Of a DNA stretch of 64,000 bases, positions 1 to 9,419 are shown one piece after another. The DNA is from Adiantum capillus-veneris (Eukaryota > Streptophyta > Polypodiopsida > Polypodiales > Pteridaceae): the NCBI GenBank assembly GCA_014529385.2, contig CM043956.1, positions 86,169,721 through 86,233,720 on the forward strand, given 5' to 3'. How positions within the stretch are numbered: the first letter of the stretch is position 1; each line of letters starts with the position of its first letter. The notes beneath the pieces were generated by a model that worked only from the letters and a program-made list of their open reading frames with translations, had not been told where the DNA came from and made no database searches. The position numbers and the translations under genes are program-made.

Positions 1-177
1 CACTCGCCTCAATGAAATCAATGCTTCAATTAATCCATTTATTCTACCTATGATAAAGTACGAATTAACAATGGATGTGTACATCTTCATAATCAGATTT
101 ATAGTGTCAACAATCTTGTGTGGCCCGTAAGAGAAAAGTTTCTTTAAAAAAAAGAAATTTCAAAAAGTCGAAACAAA

Positions 178-1455
178 ATGTCAAGTTCTTTTCCCACGTT
201 CTATGCAAGAAGTGGGGAAGATGCGCAAGAGTTTCTTGACAACTTGGAGATGGCACATCTCATATCTGGGAGAGATGAAGAGGAAGTAAAGCTACGAGCC
301 TTCCCGTTGGTTCTAAAAGCAGAAGCTAAAGCATCGTATGAGACCTTGCAAACCCAAATCAAGTCCAATTGGGAGAGACTGCGAGCTAGCTTCCTCTCCA
401 AGTTCGGGCAAGGTGATACTTCTGAAGGACTATGGAAATGTCTTATTGGACATAAGCAGGTATCACTTGAAGACTATCCCTCTTATGAAGCAACCTTTGT
501 CAATCTATGGGGTAAGTGGGAGGCTACATTAGAAAATCATGGTGGTGCACCTAACTTTCTAAAAAAAGAGAGATTCATGGTTGGCTTGTATCCACTTTTA
601 AAGGCTAAAGTAGAGCTAAAATTCCCATCCACCTTCGAAGAAGCACGTGAGGTAGCCATCATCAAGTTTAGAAAACTACACTTCCAAGCACATAGAGCAA
701 GGGGTTTGAATGAACTGAGTGAGAGGGAGTCTTCACAAACCATGGAAGCACCAATTAGGGCCCCTCTTGCACAATCTTCACAAATAGGAGATAACTCTCA
801 ACAAGAGGTTTTACAAAGGCTAACTCAACAGCTTAAGAACCTCACTCTGAATCTAGTACAGGGCCTACCTCAACAACGACAACGAAGAGAAGGGAATCGC
901 AATCAACGAAGACAAGCTCAAGATTTGCGATGTTGGAATTGCAATGAAATGGGCCATGGCATGTACAATTTTCCACATCCAAGGCGACTTTCGGGAGACA
1001 TATATCCCCCCAGACCGCCTCCTCTCATTGTGCAGCAAGAACTAGCTCAAGGCCCACAAATCCTTCGTCGACCACCACCACCAGCAAATATACCTCCCAT
1101 CCCACATAATGAGGAAGAAAGAGGCGTCAACATCATCAAGCTAGAAGAGGTAATAGATGAGCATACTCTAAACTTTAATGTTATGCCGGCAGAAAAACGC
1201 ACAAGAGCACATGATAGGGATGAAGACATGAGAAGTGAAGGAACAAATTCAGCCAGAAGGGACAATAAGAAGAAGTCAAAGATGGAAGAAGCTGAAAGTA
1301 GCAGGAAGAAAAGATCAAGGAGAAGGGAAATTGGTATCAGTATCAACGACTTCCCATTGGGAAAGGAGCTAGAGCCCTACAACATCCTCGAGGATTTACA
1401 AACCCAAAAGCCAAACATTCATGGCCTCAACTTCTACACCTATCAGCCAAAGTAA
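178..1455 (+). CDS. Gag polyprotein, copy A (defective)
   Basis: This 425-residue capsid/nucleocapsid protein would package element RNA in cytoplasmic particles. The ATG at 178 is conserved in the other copies. The capsid-like part covers roughly residues 1-185 (tryptophan- and charge-rich helices), followed by a Gln/Asn-rich stretch. A CCHC zinc knuckle is expected at C252, C255, H260 and position 265, but 265 is Phe here, while copies C and D keep Cys; this knuckle probably does not bind zinc. A basic Lys/Arg-rich segment lies near residues 340-390. A one-base deletion near 1419 (CATTC where D has CATTTC) ends the frame at 1455; in D the same region reads on into protease, so the parent element probably made a single Gag-Pol. 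Confidence 0.88.
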   Translation: MSSSFPTFYARSGEDAQEFLDNLEMAHLISGRDEEEVKLRAFPLVLKAEAKASYETLQTQIKSNWERLRASFLSKFGQGDTSEGLWKCLIGHKQVSLEDYPSYEATFVNLWGKWEATLENHGGAPNFLKKERFMVGLYPLLKAKVELKFPSTFEEAREVAIIKFRKLHFQAHRARGLNELSERESSQTMEAPIRAPLAQSSQIGDNSQQEVLQRLTQQLKNLTLNLVQGLPQQRQRREGNRNQRRQAQDLRCWNCNEMGHGMYNFPHPRRLSGDIYPPRPPPLIVQQELAQGPQILRRPPPPANIPPIPHNEEERGVNIIKLEEVIDEHTLNFNVMPAEKRTRAHDRDEDMRSEGTNSARRDNKKKSKMEEAESSRKKRSRRREIGISINDFPLGKELEPYNILEDLQTQKPNIHGLNFYTYQPK

Positions 1456-1472
1456 GAAGGCAATGGCCAAAG

Positions 1473-2219
1473 TTGATAAGTACAAGAATTCCAAAGAAGA
1501 AAGAAAATCTTTCCATTAAGCTTGTGGCCTCAAAGCTACAAACAGATGTGGAACCCATTGTGGATGCTTACATAAGGGGTAAAACGGTGTCTAATGCATA
1601 TGTTGATGGTGGAGCTCAAATGTGTGTCATCACAGAAAAATCAATGAATAGGTTATGGCTTGAAATTACAAAGTCCTCTAATTGTCAAGCTAGGCTAGCC
1701 AACAAGTCAAGTGTGAAGTGTTTGGGGATCATTGAAAATGTAAAAGTCGTTGTATGTAACATAGATGCACGAGTGGATATGTATGTCATGCCAGCTAAGG
1801 GGGAGGGCTATCCCATCATCCTAGGGAGGCCTTGGATCATTGCTATGAATGCAGATCAAAAATGGGGAAGTGGTCGTTTGATTCTTCAGAAGGGTCAAAT
1901 GGTGGTGTATGATTGGCGAGAAGGAAAGCAACTAGATATCAACTATGAAACCACAGCAGATGAAGAGAGCGAGGAGGAGAGTCCTTACTCAAGTGATGAG
2001 GAAGCATCAACCAGTGCATCAACCAGTGAAGAGGAGTCTTCTTTGGAGGTAATGGGAATTGTATTTAACGCCAACACCCAAGATGTTTCTGTACAAGAAA
2101 GCCAACAGACAATCACACACGAGGGGATGAAAGATGCCACCACCTTGAAGAAGGATTTGAGAAGATGCTTGCAAAAGATCTTACTTGTGAGGAGAAGAGT
2201 TCCTACATCAATATGTTAA
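1473..2219 (+). CDS. Retropepsin-like aspartic protease region of pol, copy A
   Basis: This segment carries the aspartic protease that would cut Gag-Pol. The active-site motif V-D-G-G-A is at residues 44-48 (Asp codon 1605-1607), followed by the flap and a GYPIILGRPW motif typical of plant gypsy proteases. A Glu/Ser-rich acidic linker lies about residues 160-195. The first part is the frame-shifted continuation of gag, so the annotated ATG is not a natural start. The frame leaves the pol register near 2150 and the reading continues in the overlapping frame from 2165, a second indel relative to copy D, where this join is open. Confidence 0.85.
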   Translation: MISTRIPKKKENLSIKLVASKLQTDVEPIVDAYIRGKTVSNAYVDGGAQMCVITEKSMNRLWLEITKSSNCQARLANKSSVKCLGIIENVKVVVCNIDARVDMYVMPAKGEGYPIILGRPWIIAMNADQKWGSGRLILQKGQMVVYDWREGKQLDINYETTADEESEEESPYSSDEEASTSASTSEEESSLEVMGIVFNANTQDVSVQESQQTITHEGMKDATTLKKDLRRCLQKILLVRRRVPTSIC

Positions 2220-3379
2220 GGAGGTATCCCAATTTGTTTATCACTGACTACTCACAAATAAGAGGTGTAGATGTAATAGAGCATCGAATTGAATTGAAAC
2301 CAGGGACCAAACCCGTGGCTCAAAAGTTAAGGCGAATAGGATCTGTGCAACAAAAGGCTCTCCTACAAGAAGTGAATCGACTCTTGAAGGTTGGCTTCAT
2401 CTATCCAGTATCCAACTCCGAATGGGTATCACCTATTGTAGTCACTCCCAAGAAGAATGGTAAGTGGAGGGTCTGCGTGGATTACAAACCCCTCAACGTG
2501 CGACAAAGAGGGACCATTTCCCTCTCCCTTTCCAAGATGAAATTTTTGAATGAAGTAGCAGGTCACGAATGCTACACTGTGTGTGATGGGTATTCAGGAT
2601 ATTTTCAAATTAGAATAGAAGAAGAGGACCAACAAAAAACCACCTTCATCACACCTTGGGGATGTTTTGCATTCAGAGTAATTCCTTTTGGGTTCACCAA
2701 TGCTCCTAGCACCTTCATGAGATTCACAATATTTGTATTTCAGCCATTCTTTGGAAAATCTATAAGAGTCTTTATGGATGATTTCTGTATTTATAGTTGT
2801 AGATCACTTCACTGCCAAAAGGTTGAAGAGGGGCTTAAGAGGCTCCATCAATTTGGGGGACAACTCAACCTAGAGAAGTGTCATATCGGTGAATCTCAGG
2901 TGGTTTTGCTAGGCCATGTGGTTTCTTCACAAGGAATTCAAGTGGATCCCTCTAAAGTAGAGGCCCTTTTGTCATTATCTCCACCAACAACAACTAAGGA
3001 GCTAATGACCTTCAACCACAAAGTGAGGTACATGTCTCGCTTCATCCATCTCCTAGCAGAAGCCATCGCCCCTTTGCATAGGTTGGCAAGCCAATCTACA
3101 TTTGAATGGGGGAGGGAACATGCAAAATGTTTTGAGGAAGTGAAGGGCATTCTTATCTCTCTCCCAATCCTAATGCCACCAGATCCAAAGGAGACCTACT
3201 ATGTCACTCCAGGTATAGGTTTCGAAGCAATTGGTGTTGTTTTGATGCAGAAAGATCCCAAAACATCATACATGAGACCGATCTATTTTGAAAGCAAGGT
3301 GATGACTCCGGCCAAGAAGGGATACACTGAAGTGGAGAAAGTGGTCTTTGCAATCTTGTTTGCGGTAAGGAAGTTTTGA
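2165..3379 (+). CDS. Reverse transcriptase and start of first RNase H, copy A (nonsense-terminated)
   Basis: This is the gypsy-type reverse transcriptase that copies element RNA to cDNA. Recognisable blocks are the RT entry region (GFIYPVSNSEWVSPIVVTPKK), the palm motif FMDDF with catalytic D205 and D206, and the LGHVVS thumb block. The serine after FMDDF in the other copies is Cys here. Between about 2499 and 2555 a one-base loss and a one-base gain swap the frame for some 18 residues (LNAATKSDH in the siblings becomes LNVRQRGTI). The downstream region to 3379 starts the first RNase H. The frame ends at TGA 3377-3379 where B has CGA, a C-to-T change; the frame is open again directly after it. 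Confidence 0.9.
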   Translation: MLAKDLTCEEKSSYINMLRRYPNLFITDYSQIRGVDVIEHRIELKPGTKPVAQKLRRIGSVQQKALLQEVNRLLKVGFIYPVSNSEWVSPIVVTPKKNGKWRVCVDYKPLNVRQRGTISLSLSKMKFLNEVAGHECYTVCDGYSGYFQIRIEEEDQQKTTFITPWGCFAFRVIPFGFTNAPSTFMRFTIFVFQPFFGKSIRVFMDDFCIYSCRSLHCQKVEEGLKRLHQFGGQLNLEKCHIGESQVVLLGHVVSSQGIQVDPSKVEALLSLSPPTTTKELMTFNHKVRYMSRFIHLLAEAIAPLHRLASQSTFEWGREHAKCFEEVKGILISLPILMPPDPKETYYVTPGIGFEAIGVVLMQKDPKTSYMRPIYFESKVMTPAKKGYTEVEKVVFAILFAVRKF

Positions 3380-3394
3380 TCGTATCTTCTCCCT

Positions 3395-4165
3395 ATGCCA
3401 TTTGTTTTTCTCACCTTAGAGCACAATCTACCATATGTAGTACAACACATGAGCCTCTCATCTACAATAGCAAAGTGGGTGCTTGAACTCCAAGAATTTG
3501 AATACACTTTCCTTGTAGAAGATAGCACAAGAGCAGGACTTGCAGACATTCTCACCTACAAAGTGAGAGAAAGGGAAGGATCACGACTACAAAGAGAGGA
3601 AGGCTCAAAACAATTCAAAGTGAAGGAGATTGATAATGCCCATACTTTATGCTTTGACGGAGCTTATCAACGCCAACAAGACAAAGCAGCAGGGGGGATC
3701 ATCATTTTGAACCCACAAAAGGAGGTAATGGTTAGAAAAGGTATCACTTTACCCAACATTCACTCTAACAATGAGGCTGAGTATGCTACTCTAACCCTTG
3801 GGTTAGAAGAATGCAAAGAATTAGGCATACAAAGACTTATTATAAAAGGTGATTCTTTGCTAGTGGTCAGGCAAATCCAAGGGACTTGGAGGTGCAAGAA
3901 TCGTACATTGTTTGAGTGGCTTAGTAGTGTAAGAGATTTGATGAAGGGTTTGAAAGCAACACAGGTACAACACATTGTGAGAACTCATAACAAGGAAGCA
4001 GACTTACTCGCAAATGAAAAGCTTCAAATGGCGGTAGGAGGTGTGAAACTATATGAACCCAAATATCAAGGTCAAGAGGAGCTAAAAGACATTATCTTCT
4101 TTCTACAAGCAGGTGAGTGTCCCAAACACTTAGACAAGGTGCAAAGACATAGACTAGTTAAGTAG
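3395..4165 (+). CDS. End of degenerate RNase H plus second, archaeal-type RNase H, copy A
   Basis: The first 60 residues finish the ordinary gypsy RNase H, whose acidic residues look lost (TLEH where TDH is expected). From about residue 83 a second RNase H follows with a complete catalytic set: D88 (CFDGAY), E129 (NNEAEY), D153 (GDSLLV) and D203 (HNKEAD). A second RNase H of this kind is a known feature of the Tat lineage of plant gypsy elements. It would remove RNA from the RNA/DNA hybrid. The frame ends in TAG at 4163-4165, where C and D have AAG; copy B has the same TAG. Integrase continues in the same frame. Confidence 0.88.
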   Translation: MPFVFLTLEHNLPYVVQHMSLSSTIAKWVLELQEFEYTFLVEDSTRAGLADILTYKVREREGSRLQREEGSKQFKVKEIDNAHTLCFDGAYQRQQDKAAGGIIILNPQKEVMVRKGITLPNIHSNNEAEYATLTLGLEECKELGIQRLIIKGDSLLVVRQIQGTWRCKNRTLFEWLSSVRDLMKGLKATQVQHIVRTHNKEADLLANEKLQMAVGGVKLYEPKYQGQEELKDIIFFLQAGECPKHLDKVQRHRLVK

Positions 4166-4180
4166 GCCACACCTTACCAG

Positions 4181-4924
4181 TTGATCGGGGATGATTTATA
4201 TCACAAAGGGAAAGATTTGGTCTTGAGGAGAGTAGCAGGTGTGCAAGAGATACAGAAAATTCTTCTTTCATGTCATGATGATGTCTGTGGTGGTCACTTT
4301 TCTCAAGATATTACAAGTAGGAAGATTTCACAAGCAGGGTTTATTTGGCCAAGCTTACATCGTGATGTCCAATATTGGTGTAAGGCATGTAAGCCATGCC
4401 AAATTGCTGGGGATAAACGACTAACATATGAGCCTCGAGTCCCAATAATATCTTATGGCCCTTTTGAAAAGTGGGGTATGGATGCAATAGGTCCCCTACC
4501 TCGTACTTCTACAAGGAACGTTTTCATCATCATGGGTGTTGACTACATGACACGATGGGCGGAAGCAACAAGCACAACCCGAATCAGAGATGAAGAGGTA
4601 TCAAAGATTATTTTTGATCATATTTGTAGTAGGTTTGGAACACCCCTAGAAATCTTATCAGATAGAGGCCCAGGTTTTAGGGCTGACCTTCTGAATGATC
4701 TCTTGAGGAGGTTAAAAGTGACACACCTGCATTCCACACCCTACTATCCTCAATGCAATGGATTGGTGGAAAAAGTGAATGGAATGATATGTAAGATCAT
4801 TTCTAAGCAGGTTGTGGACCGGCCTAATGATTGGGATCGCCATTTGACGGCTGCTCTTTGGGCGTATAGGACATCTTTCAAGGTATCTACCCAATTCACC
4901 CCTTTTTATCTAGTTTATGGATAG
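4181..4924 (+). CDS. Integrase, copy A (nonsense-terminated)
   Basis: The retroviral-type integrase would insert the cDNA into chromosomes. An N-terminal zinc-binding region has conserved His (HDDVCGGHF, near residues 30-38) and Cys (CKACKPCQ, near 68-75). The catalytic core shows D101, D161 and E197, giving the D-x59-D-x35-E spacing expected of active integrases. The frame stops at TAG 4922-4924, where copy C has CAG, again a C-to-T change; the C-terminal domain follows in frame. Confidence 0.9.
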   Translation: MIGDDLYHKGKDLVLRRVAGVQEIQKILLSCHDDVCGGHFSQDITSRKISQAGFIWPSLHRDVQYWCKACKPCQIAGDKRLTYEPRVPIISYGPFEKWGMDAIGPLPRTSTRNVFIIMGVDYMTRWAEATSTTRIRDEEVSKIIFDHICSRFGTPLEILSDRGPGFRADLLNDLLRRLKVTHLHSTPYYPQCNGLVEKVNGMICKIISKQVVDRPNDWDRHLTAALWAYRTSFKVSTQFTPFYLVYG

Positions 4925-5494
4925 GAGGCACTTCTCCCCATTGAGGTAGAGCTCTCAAGCTTGTGCGTTCTTGCAAGAGTGGCAAAAAAACCAAAAGAGG
5001 TTCTACATGAAAGGATCTTAGATCTCCAATGACTTGAGCTAGATAGAGAAGACTCCATTGATCACTACATCACCAAAGGGACAAGCCAAAGTGATAAAAT
5101 CAACAAGAAGCTCAAGGGGAAAGGATTGAAGGAAGGTATGTTGGTTCTTCGCTATGATAACCGACTTGATACTCGACTTGACAAAAAGTTTTTGTAAAGA
5201 TGGGAGGGACCTGTCATGATAAAAACAAAGTTTTGGAATGGTAGTTACACATTAGCAGATTTATCAGGAAAACTCCACAAGACCAGAGTCAATGTATGGA
5301 GATTAAAGCCCTACTTTCAACGTATCAATCCATTCATAGGCAGTCATCTGCCTACATCGTCTAAGCTCCAAATTGGCATGGCTCCCTTCGGCTTGGCAAA
5401 TGCTCCACCTATTTTTAAAGCTTTGATGTGCAAAGAAGAACCACCCTTGGAATCTGAACATACCCAAGGCAACCCTCCCATCTCCGATTTATAG
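4925..5494 (+). pseudogene. Integrase C-terminal domain and pol tail, copy A
   Basis: This is in-frame continuation of integrase with stops at 5030-5032 (TGA for CGA), 5195-5197 (TAA for CAA) and 5492-5494 (TAG for TGG). A GPY/F-like module reads RWEGPVMIKTKF, then GSYTLADL, then a VWRLKPYF end (normally NGWRLKPYF). After it comes a tail of about 60 residues containing MAPFGLANAPPIFKAL, which resembles the RT block MPFGLTNAPSTFMRF. The siblings end two residues later with LWD and a stop. Confidence 0.8.
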
Positions 5495-5660
5495 GATTGA
5501 GGTAATGAAAAGCAGGTCTAATGGAGTAAAAGAGTGCATGACACTCCTCCTATTGATAAAAAAAAATATAGAAAAGGAAAAATGACAACAAAAAAAACAT
5601 AATAAAAAAACAAAGAAAAAAAAGCAACACCGTCCTCCTAAAGATATGAATATCTTTAGG
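5495..5660 (+). other. Non-coding spacer between pol and 3' LTR of copy A
   Basis: This A-rich spacer contains long A runs (5560-5625) and no coding sequence. It is present only in copy A; B, C and D lack most of it through a shared deletion. Confidence 0.75.
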
Positions 5661-5672
5661 CTTGGGGGAGGG
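5661..5672 (+). promoter_or_regulatory. Polypurine tract of copy A
   Basis: The sequence CTTGGGGGAGGG lies directly before the LTR start, where plus-strand DNA synthesis is primed in LTR retrotransposons. It is missing from copies B, C and D. Confidence 0.8.
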
Positions 5673-5678
5673 CTAATA

Positions 5679-7737
5679 TGAGTGGCATAAAATGGTAACC
5701 ATCTTTTTGCAACATTTCTCAGCCTACTCAATGTTCTCTTCCTCATATGTGTATATATTTTTCTACGCTATTAAGTTATCTAGAGTAAATTCCCCCTCTT
5801 CGTTTAACCTTTTTGGCGACAATTACATTGTACTCTTCCCAAAAATGTCACCTTAGTCATATATTTATATTACCACCCTTTTCTTTTTGCTTTGTAAATA
5901 AAAGTAAGCATAGAATAACCAACTATCTACCCCCAAACTTTCTTACCTCTTGTGAATTAGTAGTAGAAAAATAATATATCTATCTTCCATCCAATATAGA
6001 TAAATTACCATGGAAATCAGCTCTCCACTTGTCTTTACCAAAGATTATGGTCCATCTCTACAAGTCTTCTATGCCCCCTACATAGGTGGCCCAATATCTC
6101 TTAAGAATATACATATAGTTTTCCTCCTTTCAAAAAGACTCCAATTGTATATTCTTTTCACAAGCAAATAATATTGGGCCCTCCTCGATTTGTTTAAGCA
6201 TCATAGCCTTTTGAAAAAGCATGATTCCCCTTGGATGCATACAAGCAAAAGGCCCATACAAGAAGACTTGGAAGCAAAATGTTCCCTAGCCTAGTATGGA
6301 CCTTCCAGACCAAATTCCTTGGTGCATGGAAGTGAAGAATAGTCCAAATTCATATCAAACATGTTGAGAAGGTCAAATTTGCCTTTTGAAGCATGTCATT
6401 CCGAGCTACAGGTTAAAAGGTATGGTCAAAATAGTGTAAATCTGTCAGATTCGCAGCAAAAGGGAACTGTAACTCAAGTAAATCAAGAGAGTGAGATCTT
6501 ATTTTTCCCCTACTCATCTTCTAGAAAAGCAATGAGTGTTCAAGGTCACTTGCATGTGATGGGACCAACCTAAAGATGCTTTCTAAATGCCAAGACAAAC
6601 AAGTTGGGATACCCCGCAGGAGCCACCCGTAGAGCCTCATGGTGGGGCCCACCTACATTATGCACCCCTATGGAGCCTTCACGGTCTAAAATTCTATTTT
6701 TGGTGGAAAAATAGTCCCTTTTATGTCCAATATTCAATGAGTGGTCAAAGGACACTTAATTACGGCTAATCACTCACCCTAATTAAGCGTAGCATAATCC
6801 CACTCCTACACAACTATAAATAGCCCCTTGAAGAGACTCAAGGACACACACCTATATTTTCAACTTCATGTTGTTTCTTGATCAATAGTAGAGAAAACCC
6901 CAAATCTCCCTCTTTCACATCCTCCCTCCTAACCCTCCTCTTTTGAAGGAAGTGCAACTCTATTCTCCACTCTTTCTATTCTACAATCTCTTACTCCATC
7001 AACCCAATAAATCATTTGTAGCACCTCAATAACTTGTAAATACATCATTTTAGTGATCACTAAATCATCTTCAAAACTTTCAAGTGTCGCAATTCGTGAT
7101 GGTTAGCCAGTGTCTATCCTCCCCTTAAAAGGTGTGCAAGAAATCAAGTAAGTGTTCTATTCTCAATTTACCATTGGTTTGTTTCTCCACACTTATACAA
7201 TTTGTTCTAAAGAAATTTCTCACTCAAACTCTCTTTTGCTTCATTACATATTCATGTGGCTACTTCTCATGGTGATTTTATTTGTGTCACGGCATTGCAT
7301 AGATGGAGATGAGCTCTCTATGCAAAGTGTGTTAGTTTGTAAGTGATTCTCTTGTGTGTTTGAGAGGCAAGTCTTGTGCGCATGATTTTTTTGATGAGTG
7401 CTTGAGAGAGGAGGAGTTTGGATGTATTATGGGTATTCTTATGGGGAGAAGGTGAATTCTATTCCACAAATTGCATATTTCATTTGATGCACGACATTGG
7501 GTTGCATAATCGTTGATGGTGTTCAAGTGTCCAAAGTGTATATAGAGTAAGGGGGTTTTCAAAGTGTGTTGCTTGAGTGAGCGAGTGCAAGTGTTATTTT
7601 GATTGGTTTCCTTCTCCACTCTCAAAAGAAGGTGGTGCCCCAAGTAGTGTGCATACCTCTTTACGAACATTTTGTGAGGGTAGGCCCATTGGTTTGGGTT
7701 TAATGGCCCTATTTCAAAAAGCTCGCCCTCATAATGA
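5679..7737 (+). repeat. 3' LTR of copy A, truncated at its 3' end
   Basis: The LTR starts at TGAG (5679) or TGGCATAAAATGG (5683); the outer edge of copy D supports the second. It matches the D 5' LTR (37268-39431) in reverse over about 2.05 kb until CCTCATAA at about 7735, where copy B sequence begins in the opposite orientation. The end of the LTR, at least about 100 bp, is lost. A TATA box sits at 6814-6823. Short ORFs here are not conserved coding. Confidence 0.88.
6814..6823 (+). promoter_or_regulatory. TATA box of the copy A LTR promoter
   Basis: CTATAAATAG lies about 1.13 kb into the LTR and is conserved in all LTR copies of the family; a likely RNA polymerase II promoter. Confidence 0.65.
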
Positions 7738-9354
7738 CAAAAATAAAATCACCAAGAGAGGTAGCCACATGCATATGTAATGAAGCAAAAGAGAGTTGGA
7801 GTAAGAAATTTCTTTAGACCAATTGAATAAGTGTGGAGAAACAAACCAATGGTAAATTGAGAATAGAACACTTACTTGATTTCTCGCACACCTTTTAAGT
7901 GGTGGACAGACGCTGGATAACCATCACAAATTGCGACACTTGAAAGTTTTGAAGATGATTTAATGATCATTAACATAACAATGAGAGAGATCATGATGTA
8001 TTTACAAGTTATTGAGGTCCTACAAATGATTTATTGGGTTGATGGAGCAAGAGATTGTAGAATAGAAAGAGTGGAGGATAGAGTTGCACTTCCTCCAAAG
8101 AGGAGGGTTAGGAGGGAGGATGTGAAAGAGGGAGAGTTGGGGTTTTCTCTACTATTGATCAAGAAACAACATGAAGTTGAAAATATAGGTGTGTGTCCTT
8201 GAGTCTCTCCAAGGGGGGCTATTTATAGTTGTGTAGGAGTGGGATTATGCTACACTTAATTAGGGTAAGTGATTAGCCCTAATTAAGTGTCCTTTGACCA
8301 CTCATTGAATATTGGACATAAAAAGGACTATTTATTCACCAAAAATATCATTTTAGACCGTGAAGGCTCCATAGGGGTGCATAATGTAGGTGGGCCCCAC
8401 CATGAGGCCCTACGGGTGGCTCCTGCGGGGTATCTCAACTTATCTGTCTTGGCATTTAGAAAGCATCTTTAGGTTGGTCCCATCACATGCAAGTGACCTT
8501 GAACACTCATTGCTCTTCTAGAAGATGAGTAGGGTAAAACTAAGATCTCACCCTCTTGATTTACTTGATTTACAGTTCCCTTTTCTACGAATTTGATAGA
8601 TTTACACTATTTTGACCATAACTTTTTACCTGTAGCTCGGAATGACATGCTTCAAAAGGCAAATTTGACCTTCTCAACATGTTTGATATGAATTTGGACT
8701 ATCCTTCACGCCCATGCACCAAGGAATTTAGTTTGGAAGGTCCACACTAGGCTAGGGAACCTTTTGCTTCCAAGTCTTCTTGTATGGGCCCTTTGCTTGT
8801 ATGCATCCAAGGGGAATCATGCTTTTTGAAAAGGCTATGATGCTTAAACAAATAGAGGAGGGCCCAATATTTTTTGCTTGTGAAAAGAATATACAATTGG
8901 AGTCTTTTTGAAAGGAGAAAACTTATATGTATATTTTCCTAAGAGATATTGGCCACCTATGTAGGGGGCATAGAAGACTTGTAGAGAGGGACCATAATCT
9001 TTGGTAAAGACAAGTGGAGAGTTGATTTCCATGGTAATTTATCTATATGGGATGGAAGATGGATATATTATTTTTCTACTACTAATTCACAAGAGGACAG
9101 AAAGTTTGGGGGTAGATAGTTGGTTATTGTATGCTTACTTCTATTTACAAAGCAAAAAAGAAAAGGGTGGTAATATAAATATATGACTAAGGTGACATTT
9201 TTGGGAAGAGTACAATGTAATTGTCGCCAAAAAGGTTAAACGAAGAGGGGGAATTTACTCTAGATAACTTAATAGCGTAGAAAAATATATACACATATGA
9301 GGAAGAGGACGTTGAGTAGGCTGACAAATGTTGCAAAAAGATGGTTACCATTTT
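7738..9354 (-). repeat. 3' LTR of copy B, truncated at both ends
   Basis: Minus-strand LTR matching 15355-16870 and 37800-39420. The LTR start is lost: sequence passes from GGTTACCATTTTT straight to CAATAGAGG near 9355. The other end is cut at 7738, where it abuts the opposite-facing LTR of copy A, so roughly the last 550 bp are missing. A TATA box is at 8219-8228 (minus strand). Confidence 0.85.
8219..8228 (-). promoter_or_regulatory. TATA box of copy B 3' LTR
   Basis: CTATAAATAG on the minus strand at the same LTR position as in copy A. Confidence 0.6.
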
Positions 9355-9419
9355 TCAATAGAGGGGGGTGTCATGCACTCTTTTACTCCATTAGACCTTC
9401 TTTCCATTACCTCAATCCC

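Larger units (their letters stand above)
1..7737 (+). mobile_element. Ty3/gypsy LTR retrotransposon copy A (Tat/Athila-like), 5' end outside window
   Basis: Domain order is gag, protease, reverse transcriptase, RNase H, second RNase H, integrase, then a long 3' LTR. Bases 1-177 are 5' untranslated sequence matching copy D (about 36720-36898 on the minus strand). The pol frame runs in one register from 2165 to 5494, broken only by point nonsense codons and one short compensated frameshift, which makes A the best preserved pol in the window. It is the only one of the four copies that keeps the polypurine tract and LTR start at the pol/LTR junction. Its 3' LTR stops at about 7737 where copy B begins in the opposite direction. 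The Tat/Athila placement rests on motifs, not on a tree. Confidence 0.93.

Noticed and set aside
7332-8202. Recurring ORFs of 60-160 codons inside the gypsy LTRs (also near 14835-15314, 29073-29444, 37216-37763)
   Set aside because: They lie in antisense or LTR sequence, differ in frame and length between copies, and show no domain; they recur only because the LTR recurs.
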